The position numbers and the translations under genes are program-made. A DNA stretch of 64,000 bases from Argopecten irradians (taxonomy: Eukaryota; Mollusca; Bivalvia; Pectinida; Pectinidae). Shown here piece by piece: positions 35,201-47,145 of this stretch (positions are counted from its first letter, which is position 1; each line of letters begins with the position of its first letter). The stretch is taken from assembly GCF_041381155.1 (NCBI RefSeq), contig NC_091142.1:6761778-6825777 (forward strand), read 5' to 3'. The notes beneath the pieces were generated by a model that saw nothing but the letters and a program-made list of their open reading frames with translations, did not search any database and was not told the origin of the DNA.

Positions 35201-38200
35201 CAATCAGAAATACACAGGTATCAATCAGAAATACACAGGTATCAAACAGAAATACACAGGTATCAATCAGAAATACACAGGTATCAATCAGAAATACACA
35301 GGTATCAATCAGAAATACACAGGTATCAAACAGAAATACACAGGTTTCAATCAGAAATGCACAGGTATCAATCAGAAATACACAGGTATCAATCAGAAAT
35401 ACACAGGTATCAAACAGAAATACACAGGTATCAAACAGAAATACACAGGTATCAAACAGAAATACACAGGTATCAAACAGAAATACACAGGTATCAATCA
35501 GAAATACACAGGTATCAATCAGAAATACACAGGTATCAATCAGAAATACACAGGTATCAAATAGAAATACACAGGTATCAATCAGGAATACACAGGTATC
35601 AAACAGAAATACACAGGTATCACACAGAAATACACAGGTATCAATCAGAAATACACAAAGGTATACTGATGTCTGTTATTATAGGATTTTCAAAAGTGCA
35701 TAAACTAACATCTAGCTAAATATCAGAGGATGTGGGCTTTATTTAAACAGAGGATTATTATCAGTAGATCCCTATGGAAATAATCCCTGTAGGGCAAAGA
35801 GTACACAAGGAAGTATTATGTAGCAGACTTGTGGTAAACCAATAGTCAGAGCTATGTAGGCAGTAATTTAAACATCACAGTAACATCTCATAATCTAAAG
35901 AATGCTAATTGCACAACTTGAGATTTTGTTGTCAGAGATTCTTTGGAATTTCGAGAATTTATTGGAAAGCACAGCAATTTAATGAGGTAAATAGGAAGTT
36001 TAACAAGGAAATGTTAAGAGTAATTAATAAAACAAGGAAGAATTAACTTACATGGAGTCAGTAGAGGATTCAAGGCATGCATTGGCAGTGTCAGCATCGA
36101 GTCTGAAGGACAGAGAGGTCACGGGGTCAACAGCAGAGACATAAGTAATAACAGCAGAGACATTTTGTAATAACAGCAGAGACATAGCCACACAGTTATA
36201 ACATATAATTGTCGTACCAAGATTGATTGAATATCAGTATAATTAATATAAAATACCACATAGAGGATACTGAAAAGTCAATTATCATTGCAGGAAGAAA
36301 TGTTTGCCATTTGGACCAAATCAAATTTTAGGGAATCAAAATTTCGAAATTTGGCTTCAAGGGTATATAATACTATATATATATATTATTCAATTAATGT
36401 TTAATATTTCACAGTTCGACAAAATTTTGCCATCATACAGAAGACACACGAAATTGGAAAAATATCATTCCTGTGAAAATTACCGGTAATACATGTACAG
36501 TCGTTTTACGGCGATACCACTTATTATTTAGCAAAACTTAAAACGGTAAATAGTTTGGGTCCCTTTGATCTCCTGCGTAGCTCGGCGACAAGTTTTGCTA
36601 AATAACAAGCGGTATGGCTGTATACGTACAAGCTGACCATGGTTTGGGAAAAAATCTTGAATAAACACATAACACTAAAAACATTGAATGGGATTGGAGG
36701 GCGACACAGCAGACCAAACTGCTACTTACTTTGGTTTGAATGCCGTGAGTTCCTCTTCCACTTCAATTAACTTTGTTTTTAGTTCGTTCCTCTCCATCAG
36801 TACCGTCCTGAGTTCATTGAGTGTAAATCGTGGACGGTTTGGATCCTTCATGTCAATCACCATTTTACCGATCGTGCTAAGTTTGTGTTGCAGGACGGCC
36901 ATGTTTTCGCCCTCTAACTCATCGACGGAAGCCGTACCGTCGACGTTGCCCGCAGCAACATCTTCATTTAGAACTTCGTCTTTCAAATCCTGAGGTATAT
37001 TGTTTTCCTGATCATGTTCATGATCCTCCTACAGTGTAAAATTAATTTGTTTGGTGTTCGTGAAATTGTCTAGGTAACAAAATATCCCATTAGGATACCG
37101 AGATACAATGGACATAATATTTGAATTTTTATTTTCATTAGTAAAGCTCATGTATGAGAGCTCCACCACAAACCATCATATCAGAAATAGACTCAAACTC
37201 CTGTACATCCAGTTATTTTCTCTGCTATACAGTAACTTTCTAAATAATTATAAGCTTACTTACTCTCCACTGATAACACTTACCTCAGTACTAGCTTCGG
37301 ACAACTTTTGTGCACGTTTATTGGCTTTTTTCTCTTCTTCGATGGCCTCCTGCTCCTTTATCATGTCAGCGATATGTGTTATTTGTTGCTCTTTGTCAGC
37401 AAGTTGAGTCTCAAGGTCGACTTTTTCCTCTAGTAAAGTTTTTGTTTGCTTTTTGTGTGTATTGTTCTTTCGCCTCAATTCAGAATTCACTTTCACTATT
37501 TGTTCCAGTTGTGCCTCCAGCTGTTTTTTTTGTGTTTTTTTTTTTTTTTAAGGAATTGAAAGAATATTTATTACAAATTCATCTGGAATTGCATAATAAT
37601 GAAAAGACTGACATCAAAGTGGCTTTAATGAAAGTTTACATATAAACTGCATTCACAGTCATTTCTACAGGTTGTCATTTGTCAAGGGGAGATAATTTGA
37701 ATTAAATGCTTACTATTACTATCTCAAAGCTTTATAAAATCAAAGGGAGATGTAACTTATCCTAACTAGGTATATTTTGTAGAGACTGGTATGTAAGGAA
37801 ATACATAAATGTATACCAAATTATCTACCAACAATTTTTCACTATTAGTATTTATTTTTGAAGTATATCTATCATATGCTGTTGACTATGTGAAAAGCCA
37901 CAGGGGAGATAACCAGTATTTACTATAAATATCTTGTCTATTCTTTATTCTAGTATTGGAAGGATAACTTTCTATCATTTTGTGCCATTTATCTTGTCAC
38001 TGTCTTGTTTATTTATATACGAGGAAGAGGGATAATTAACATAAACTGTCCTTGAATTTGAATTACAGGGGAGATAACTAACTTACCGCTTCACAGTCTA
38101 CAGATTTCTCCTTAAGGTCCTGTTTTGCTTTCCTTAATTCTTCTCGTTGTCTGTCAACTGTGTCTTTTAATTTTACGAGCACTTCTATCTCTTTTTCCTC

Positions 38201-41200
38201 AGTTTCTATAAATTTGTAAAAAGTTCAAATTAATATTAATACCATAGAAAATTTAATAGATATCAATTATTTATCTAAATATCTAATCTAACAGATGTCA
38301 TCACACCTCACAGGGATTTGGCGCAACCTAAGGTAAATACATAAATATATTAGATTCTGAGTTGGGTGCCAAGCCCCTAAGCTATTTTATGTTCTATTTA
38401 TTTGATAATGAATGTTCTTACTTCTTGTCACCTGGGCAACCTCATGAGCCATGTTCTGTTTTTGATCGTTCAGGGCATCCTTCATGCGTCGGTTGTCCTC
38501 CTGTAGTCGTGACACTGAGGTCAGTAATTCCTTGGTTTCTTTCCTCCATTCTTCTTCTATTTTCTCCAACTCCTAAATAATGAAATCAGAAAATATTTAT
38601 TAAGAGCACTCAGCATTCAATGAATTTGATGATAGCAAAATGACTCCACCATATATATTTATACAAACTTTATTTATTTCACATCGATTACGAAACAAGT
38701 TATACAACTTATGCAAATCACTCTCGATGGCCCGGATGTAAGCGCGCGAGGGATCATCTTAGTGTGGAAGGAAACCGGAGTACCCGATGAAAACCCAAAT
38801 GATTAGGCAGGTGACCCCTAACCTTTTCATGTCGGTGCCGGGGATCGAACCCCAGCCAGCTAGGTGAAAGTTGAGTAACTTAAACACTACAACACCCGAT
38901 CATTCCACTATTGAGCCTTATTTTAATAAATTTTTTTGATACTTTCTATTATTTTCAGTTTTTGAACCAAAAGTTGATATCAGTCTTACTAGTCTTGACA
39001 ATTTTTTCTTCTCTGGTAGGGGTCTTATTTGCTGTTAAATATGGTACCAATATTATTATCAGTCTTTTAATTATAATATTTTTTAAATACGGTAGATTAA
39101 ATTTGATAAGAGTGTATTGTTAGTCAGGGCTGGACAATATATATGTACAATTTGTTTGGTACATGTAAGTATCTGATCTGATGGCTTGTTGATTTTAGAA
39201 TTGAAACAACACTTCAGTAAAATATATTTTATTTTATCTTATACATATAGTTATTTTATCTATAATACCAACTTTTCAAACTGAGTTATGATTGTACATT
39301 GTTTATTTAATGGATTACAGCTGCACTGAATTATAAGATATTTTATTTTCACATAATTAAAGTGATCTATTTTTTCTGTGTATGTATATATCAGGAAGCT
39401 AAAGGGTTAAATACCCAGCTATTACAAGATTAGTTATGTCACAAACCTTGTTTGCTGAAATTGTGTGATTACAGTAATTCAGTTAAATGAATCATGGTAG
39501 AAAATCGAATTACTGTTTTGTGATAACAGTAATTGAGTATAAAAACAACCCTACCTACTTCATGCTTGAGTGAGCTGTCCTACATATCCTATCACAACAC
39601 TGACAGCTGTTATGGTAGCCAGTGTTTTCACATCGCTTATTGTACAAAGATTTATTACACAATAGATAAATACATTACACGGCCAATTCAAACATCATTT
39701 TTAACTCATTCACCCCTGAAATCTCAAAGTGGACTATTCCTGCCTTTGATCTGGAAGATTCTAAATGCATATTTAGGGGTAAATGGGTTTACTGCATGTT
39801 TATGATAAACTTATTGAGTAAATAATAATATTTACAAATTATTGCTGTAAATTGCTACAAAATTATTCACTCTACAGAAAAGGTAAATAATAGTTCGGTT
39901 ACTAAATATCAAATTCAAAGAAGAATAAAGAATTGTGATTAAAATATGTTTATAGTTTACAATATTTATAAATGGTATTGTAAGTTACTATTCTGTTGTT
40001 TGTGGTCTGGTCATAAATCTAGAGTGAATCTACAATAATTTGGACACGGATAATCAGGAAAACACACCTTTTGTACAGAAAAGTCAGATTCTTTGTACAG
40101 AAAAGTCAGATTCTTTGTACAGAAATGTCAGATACTTTGTACAGAAAACTGTACAGACTAACAAAACTTGGCAGTTTCGCAGCTTAGGTGACCCAGTTTG
40201 TGTTAAAGCTACAGTATTTTCAAATTCTAGCATAAATAAGACTTAATTAAGTAGTATGTACATGCTGTAGTATTGCTGAAATTATTTGTGTAAAATATCC
40301 GAAGAGTTATCACAGTACTCATTAATGTTTTATGATACAAGGCTGATTGAAATAAGTAATGCACAATAGCATCGATGTCATCAGATGATCTATAGCTACT
40401 GGGTAGATCTTTCTATCAATACAATGTACATGTACACAGTGTGTACATACAAAATGCAAAAAGGTCTACTGTATTGAATTTTGTTAGATACTAGCTATAT
40501 AGATTTATATATAATATTCTGCCATGTTACATTATGACTATATATCAACCCAGGTTTTAGTTACTCTAGTACAATATACAGTGCTGTAATAGCTGTTATT
40601 GTCATAATTTATGTATTCCTGGAACTTATTGACAAGGTACATTGACAACGGTTGTCAAACATGACATGTACAGGTATACGTAGTAGTCTGGATCTGCTGT
40701 ACAATGTTATATATACAGTACATGACCCAAAATGTAATTATTAAAGATGCTCCACCGCTGACAAATGGTATTTTTTCACTATTAAAAACAGGAGAAGACG
40801 ATTTAGTATTTTTCTTCAGTAACAAAAGTTACTTACTTTATACCATTACCACCATTGAAAAGTTTGAGCTTCTAATTTTACTTCAAGTTAAAAATATGAA
40901 AAATAATTAATTGCATCCCGAAAAAAATCCGTACCACTATATCCTATATGAAATGAACTACTGCATGAGCATGTACCAAAGGCAAAATAAATTATTTTAT
41001 ATTATTTTTTGTGTTAATTAGACTACTATATATACGATTAAACACCAATTATTGTTCAAATGATGAATATCATTTTTGGTCTGTCGGCGGTGGAGCATCT
41101 TTAATATTATGACAAGTCAAAGTGAATCTATTGGAGGGATTATAATTTAGCTATGTATACATATTTCCTCCACATATGGTCTTCCGGCACGGATTAATCA

Positions 41201-42590
41201 TTTTAACATGTCCAGAGATCTAGAGCTTCCCAGCAATCAAGAAGGTCTGACCATGTCAGATGCCTGAAGGTTAAAAAAGGGGTGAGCAAAGGGCCTCAGC
41301 AATACTGTTTCACAGCCACCATATACTGTATACATTCTCAGAAGACAATGCAATAGCACCAGCCAGCAGATTGTTACACTCTCGCAAGATAATAATAACA
41401 GATAACATTTGTTATCTCGAGTAGTAGGATTAGATACTTAACTTTGAGTAAGGATTAATTAGATACTTATAGACTTAAGAGTGAGACTCTAATGGCCCTT
41501 TGCATTGTCTAGGTTATTTAAAACAATTTACCAAGGTATTTCTAGATAACTGGATAAGAATAAGCTCTTAAGCTTCTTCAGGAAAGTACGGCTCTTAATA
41601 GGATATTTAATGTATCTTATTATGATAATGAAAGATTATAGTACAAATGCACACTTTCAGTCTTAGCTTTTTGAATGTGGCCTCTTTAAAATAGTCTTTT
41701 GAAATGCAGACAAAAAAATAAATTGATTTCTATGGAACAGCAATGTCAGGGAATCAAGATTGTTCACATAAATCAGAGATAAGTAGCAAAGTGGTCGTTG
41801 GGAATTTGCATTGTAACATTCATAAATGCATCAAAAACTTAAGACATTCAGTCAGATGTGATAATTTTCCCTTCAGTAATTACGAGAATACTGTTAAACC
41901 TGCTTCAGAAAACAATACCATAAATATACTGCAGTATTTGCATTCATTGGGTCCCCTTTAATTGGTAGTCCCAATAGAACAGTCAGGTGTATAGGTATAT
42001 ATGTCAACAAATTATGCTTACCTGAGATTACCTGAGATTGAGCTACATGTACCTAAAAGCAAACAGTCTAGACCTTTACGCCAATTTGGCCACAGGCGGT
42101 TGTGTCAAATTGCATTGCATAAGAATGTATGGGTAATTTGCGATTACAAGTAATTAGTAACGGTGATTAAGTCCAGCTGTTATGGTTCAAATTGCTTAAA
42201 GCTACATACTACTGTTACAAATTATTCGGTATTTTATCCTATGTTTTAATTAGAATTTGTAATTCGAGTCATAAATAACCAAAATTATGTAGTATACAAA
42301 ACAGTAATTATACAAACCTCTTCATAGCGCAGCCTTTCTTGTTGTTTTTCATTCTTCTCTATTTCAAGTTTTTCTATTAAAAACTTTAAATCTGAAATTT
42401 CATTGGTCTCTTTTTCATAGCGGGCAGCAAGTGTCTCTAATTGTTCTAAAGATTTGATGACTTTTGGCATCAAATCTGTCACAGCTTCAACGCCATATCC
42501 TTCGATTAGTTTTTCGAATTCTTTACCAATCCCGGCCGCTTGGTCGTAAACGTCTACTACAGATATAACGTCTATTGTTTCTTCTGCCAT
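26264..42590 (-). CDS. RILPL1: RILP-like protein (RILPL1/RILPL2 type Rab effector), complete
   Basis: Dimeric coiled-coil adaptor that binds Rab GTPases (Rab8/10/36 in vertebrates) and acts at cilia, centrosome and endosomes. Exons on minus: 42590-42318, 38572-38422, 38205-38087, 37520-37284, 37028-36730, 36102-36052, 34125-34030 and last 26333-26264. Phases close for 431 residues (human RILPL1 about 403). Residues 1-91 form the RH1 domain (VVDVYDQAAGIGKEFEKLIE, LMPKVIKSLEQLE). Residues 92-260 are coiled coil. Residues 321-356 are the RH2 motif (KDPNRPRFTLNELRTVLMER). Near the end is TGIRKFFKF, like human SGIKRLFSFF. An upstream ATG at 42620 is in frame; 42590 has A at -3 and gives the expected MAEE start. 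An alternative last exon lies at 31826-31778. TMED2 starts 554 bp away, divergently. Confidence 0.88.
26415..26690. repeat. Fold-back repeat enclosing a 27-G run
   Basis: 'ggggtctgagaattagttac' (about 26419) is inverted near 26660 as 'taactaattctcagacctct'. Between them lies an uninterrupted run of 27 G (26560-26586) followed by 'tgtgggggctgg'. A related 'agctaattctcagacctctg' occurs at about 15945, so the ends are dispersed. It lies inside the RILPL last intron. Confidence 0.5.
27470..27890. other. GC-richer intronic patch, not recognised
   Basis: A moderately GC-rich stretch ('cgtcgggaattcgtgccgaa', 'accctcgctgtgggggaatc') inside the RILPL last intron. No continuous frame, tRNA or repeat match was found on either strand. 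Confidence 0.3.
28365..28428 (+). repeat. 32-bp tandem duplication
   Basis: 'tttttctatctcaagaagat' plus 'tgttttaaa' occurs twice in a row. Confidence 0.85.
28500..28740 (+). repeat. About 135-bp direct duplication
   Basis: 'aagctaacagatattagctg' at about 28500 recurs at about 28635. Shared text follows in order ('atggaaaat', 'gtggaaatgt', 'aagaataaaattatc'). Confidence 0.75.
28869..29057. mobile_element. Tcatatta-MITE, best copy
   Basis: Left 'attccgtctttgcatattac' plus 'agagttagct' and right 'gataactctgtaatatgcaa' plus 'attcggaat' are inverse, so the inverted ends extend beyond those at 20603. Internal 'acgtcacaatcaatacctac' is antisense to the 20603 copy. Confidence 0.8.
29411..29500. repeat. 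90-bp hairpin repeat, copy 5 (near consensus)
   Basis: The clearest copy: 'aactcattcacccctgaaaa', then 'atagactcttctaaatcaaa', 'gactagtccattatgaaatt' and the closing 'tcaggggtgaatga'. Only the outer 15-18 bp of each arm pair; the middle is conserved but not palindromic. Confidence 0.8.
29852..29940. repeat. 90-bp hairpin repeat, copy 6
   Basis: Orientation as copy 2. Right arm 'caggggtgactgtgg'. RILPL last intron. Confidence 0.75.
30577..30680. repeat. 90-bp hairpin repeat, copy 7 (diverged)
   Basis: 'catccctgattaattttataatggactg' order with 'taaatgtgtcttcag'. Left and right arms no longer pair well. Confidence 0.55.
30951..31073. repeat. 90-bp hairpin repeat, copy 8 with internal duplication
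   Basis: 'agacacatttcaactctt' is present twice (about 30968 and 31002), making this copy about 30 bp longer than the rest. It ends 'caggggtgaattagttaa'. Confidence 0.65.
31778..31826 (-). CDS. RILPL1: Alternative terminal exon of the RILPL gene (candidate)
   Basis: The acceptor 'cttgctatttacag' on minus precedes 49 nt that fit the open phase of the exon ending at 34030 and read FTGLVEKLNLPELDF then TAA (31780-31778). With it the protein would be 424 residues and end RKFFTGLVEKLNLPELDF. The phase fit and protein-like sequence favour a real alternative end. The 26333 exon resembles the family C-terminus more closely. Transcript data would decide. Confidence 0.4.
31840..32190. repeat. 65-bp tandem repeat carrying AGGTCAnnnTGACCT palindromes
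   Basis: About four units at a 65-bp period, plus a decayed fifth. Perfect palindromes AGGTCACAGTGACCT lie at 31889-31903 and 31954-31968. AGGTCACATTGACCT lies at 32019-32033 and 32084-32098. A broken one is near 32168. The rest of the unit is 'aattcaaaaggcgtacaatg' plus 'atggcaaatataaaact'. It begins about 60 bp upstream, in the minus sense, of the candidate exon at 31826. Confidence 0.85.
33255..33343. repeat. 90-bp hairpin repeat, copy 9
   Basis: Orientation as copy 1. Right arm slightly eroded ('tcggggtgattgag'). RILPL last intron. Confidence 0.75.
33856..33945. repeat. 90-bp hairpin repeat, copy 10
   Basis: Orientation as copy 2. 'aactcactcaaccctgaaat' left, 'taggggtgaatgagtaaa' right. 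It ends about 85 bp from the exon at 34030. Confidence 0.75.
34172..35658 (+). repeat. 21-bp minisatellite, about 70 units, RILPL intron 6
   Basis: Unit 'acaggtatcaatcagaaata' plus c. Two monomer types alternate irregularly: 'tcaatcag' and 'tcaaacag'. Several units are shortened, mainly between 34490 and 34690. The 21-bp length keeps a plus-strand frame open for 538 codons (QVSIRNT repeats) and minus-strand frames open too (DTCVFLI). None has a splice or start context of its own, and the gene here is on the minus strand, so I treat all as artefacts. The array ends 46 bp from the 3' splice site of the exon at 34125. Confidence 0.95.
36530..36615. repeat. Small inverted repeat in RILPL intron 5
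   Basis: 'accacttattatttagcaaa' (about 36518) is inverted as 'gttttgctaaataacaagcg' (about 36592), with a GC-richer loop. Probably a minor fold-back element. Confidence 0.5.
38655..38905 (-). mobile_element. tRNA-derived SINE, nearly full length
   Basis: Read on the minus strand: a tRNA-like head with 'gtagtgtttaagttactcaa' and box B 'ggggttcgatccccgg' (38822-38890). Next comes a central domain 'gggtactccggtttccttcc' and 'cgcgcttacatccgggccat'. The tail is 'gtgaaataaataaagtttgt'. The same central domain and tail occur at 8640-8790. It lies in RILPL intron 1. Confidence 0.75.
39700..39790. repeat. 90-bp hairpin repeat, copy 11
   Basis: Orientation as copy 2: 'aactcattcacccctgaaat' left, 'taggggtaaatgggtt' right. 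RILPL intron 1. Confidence 0.75.
40076..40150 (+). repeat. 23-bp tandem repeat, three to four units
   Basis: 'acagaaaagtcagattcttt' plus 'gt' repeats, with the last unit diverged ('acagaaaactgtacag'). Confidence 0.85.
40741..41104. mobile_element. TTAA-MITE, full copy 1
   Basis: 364 bp. Ends are TTAA-AGATGCTCCACCGCTGACA and the inverse TGTCGGCGGTGGAGCATCT-TTAA. The non-coding body has 'cctatatgaaatgaac' and 'acaccaattattgttcaaat'. RILPL intron 1. Confidence 0.85.
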
Positions 42591-43144
42591 TATATCTCTC
42601 CTTCCGATATAAGGCTCCATTTGATCATCTGCATCATACGGTTATTTCCTTCTGTGAATCAGAACCCTTCCTCCTCCGAGCACCTGACCACCAAATTGAT
42701 TGTACTGGGTAGCTAAAAAGCTTTGAACAATATTGTTATCAATTAAAATTAGGATCAAACGTTTTGGTGACTTTCTACTGTCACGCCTTCTATTTATAAA
42801 TAAGCCTTTCGTGTAGGATCTGCATTTTAGCTTAAAAATAACTGGCCTGTCAAAAAACGTCCTTTCGATACTTTCTGGAGTTATCCATACATCATGGAAT
42901 GAGCCAAAAATACATAATTTATTTATATTGATTCATCGCCAGCCAAAGATTTCCGTTTCAATTTTAAATTTTGACTTTTAGTTACCAAGTTTGAAGTCGA
43001 AAATTTTAAAAGATTGAAAACAAGAACAGGAAATACACTATTTTGTTGCGACGCACCTGCGCCTGCGTACTAGGTGACTTTACGTGGCATCCTGTTGTGG
43101 ACGAGCATACGTGTTGACACAAAGCCGGTATATAGGTAGTCAAG
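42591..43144. promoter_or_regulatory. Shared RILPL1/TMED2 upstream region (head to head)
   Basis: 554 bp between the two start codons. It carries 'gcacctgcgcctgcgtac' (43054-43071, NRF-1-like half site) and ACGTGGCA (43082-43089), which reads TGCCACGT on the other strand, the core bound by XBP1/ATF6-type bZIP factors in the unfolded-protein response. The latter is 55-63 bp before the TMED2 ATG and suits an ER-Golgi cargo receptor. Motif calls are by eye. Confidence 0.5.
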
Positions 43145-45905
<2,761 letters not shown>

Positions 45906-46124
45906 AAAGGACTCTTTAGATAGGATGTTCATGTTTCCAAGTGTCCTTTTAGAATGTTTAATGCTAGCACATGGCTAGGAATCTTCACGTGTTCAACATC
46001 AGAAAAGTTTTAAAGAAAATTAGGAACCAATTGTCACCAGGGAAATTTTACCTTTGATAAAGTAATACTATGGATTAAAAACCAAGTACATGTACTATTA
46101 TTAAATGTAAAAACTTTGTAATTA

Positions 46125-46130
46125 AATAAA
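46125..46130 (+). terminator. Likely TMED2 polyadenylation signal
   Basis: AATAAA 220 nt after the TMED2 stop, the first canonical hexamer downstream in the same strand. Confidence 0.55.
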
Positions 46131-46139
46131 GAAAGAACA

Positions 46140-47140
46140 TGTGAGGCAAAATTCAAGATGTAATATAGTTGACTGGAAAATATTTGAAATTTGTAAAATT
46201 ACATCAATTTTTTTCTGATCATCATAATTATATAACCTTTTGGACAAATACATGGTACATGTATAAATGAGAAGGCTAATTAGTGCTAGTCAAACAAAGT
46301 ATATTTTCCTCAAATTAACATTTGATTAATTATTACATGTTATGTTGAGGTTTAATTTATTTGAAGAAGAATAGGTATAAATGAGCCAGTTTCAAAGCAT
46401 TTGCAGATTTGATGATATATACCACAGTATTATCAATGGGTACATTTAATATTTTATGTACATTATTTGTGTGACTATAACATGTAAAATGTGTTTCATC
46501 TTCTAAAAAGAGATTACGAAAAATATCTCCAAGAAAGCCAATTTTTAGTAAAAAAACTGTCAAAAAGGAGACATTTAGGTACCTTTTTTAAGCCTAATCT
46601 TGTGGAAATACTGTTTCATGTATTTTGGATATTATTTTCTTAGCCATATAAACTACAGAACAAGTATAACAAACCAAAATTTAAAAAGATATAATATGGC
46701 TTAACAGAAATTTTGTATTTAATATTCTGTCTTGTTCTAATTTATGTTTTGTTAGGATTTAGTAATTACAAATTCTTGTAAGTTTTCTAATATGTATCAG
46801 GATTCATCACAGTCCCCAATTTTTCATCAAAACAGAACACATCAAGTTGATGACTGTGATTGCATGAGTGTACTTGTAAATGGTAGAGAGATGAGAGAGA
46901 GAGTGTGAAGATATCGTAGTTGAGGTTGTCTCCCTTGCTTAATTTTCCTATCCCTGTGATGTGGTATAAATTTTCTTGCTGTTCCATGGTCGTGGGATTT
47001 TTATTTAGTTATTAAAAAATAATCCCAAATCCTAACTGCCCTGTTTGTATAAGAAACAACATTTATTTATGAGAATTACAGTCCCTGGAGGTAGAAGTTT
47101 CAGGATTAATTTCATACAGCAAAATATATACATTTTATCA
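46140..47140. other. Intergenic DNA after TMED2
   Basis: No gene or recognised repeat. If the signal at 46125 is not used, part of this could be longer 3' UTR. Confidence 0.4.
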
Positions 47141-47145
47141 TTATT

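Noticed and set aside
34172-35658. CRISPR-like array
   Set aside because: The units abut with no unique spacers; this is an animal minisatellite, not repeats separated by spacers.
34087-35703. A 538-codon open frame of QVSIRNT repeats and antisense DTCVFLI frames
   Set aside because: Entirely made of the 21-bp minisatellite; the frame is open only because the unit is a multiple of three and stop-free. It lies inside a minus-strand intron and has no start or splice context of its own.
36726-36993. Plus-strand frame of 101 codons (Ser/Thr-rich)
   Set aside because: Antisense shadow of RILPL exon 5; the minus-strand reading carries the conserved RH2 motif.
41987-42048. Extra RILPL exon in intron 1 (a good minus-strand donor near 42017)
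   Set aside because: The nearest acceptor gives about 31 nt, which would shift the frame; exons 1 and 2 already join in phase and match the family without it.
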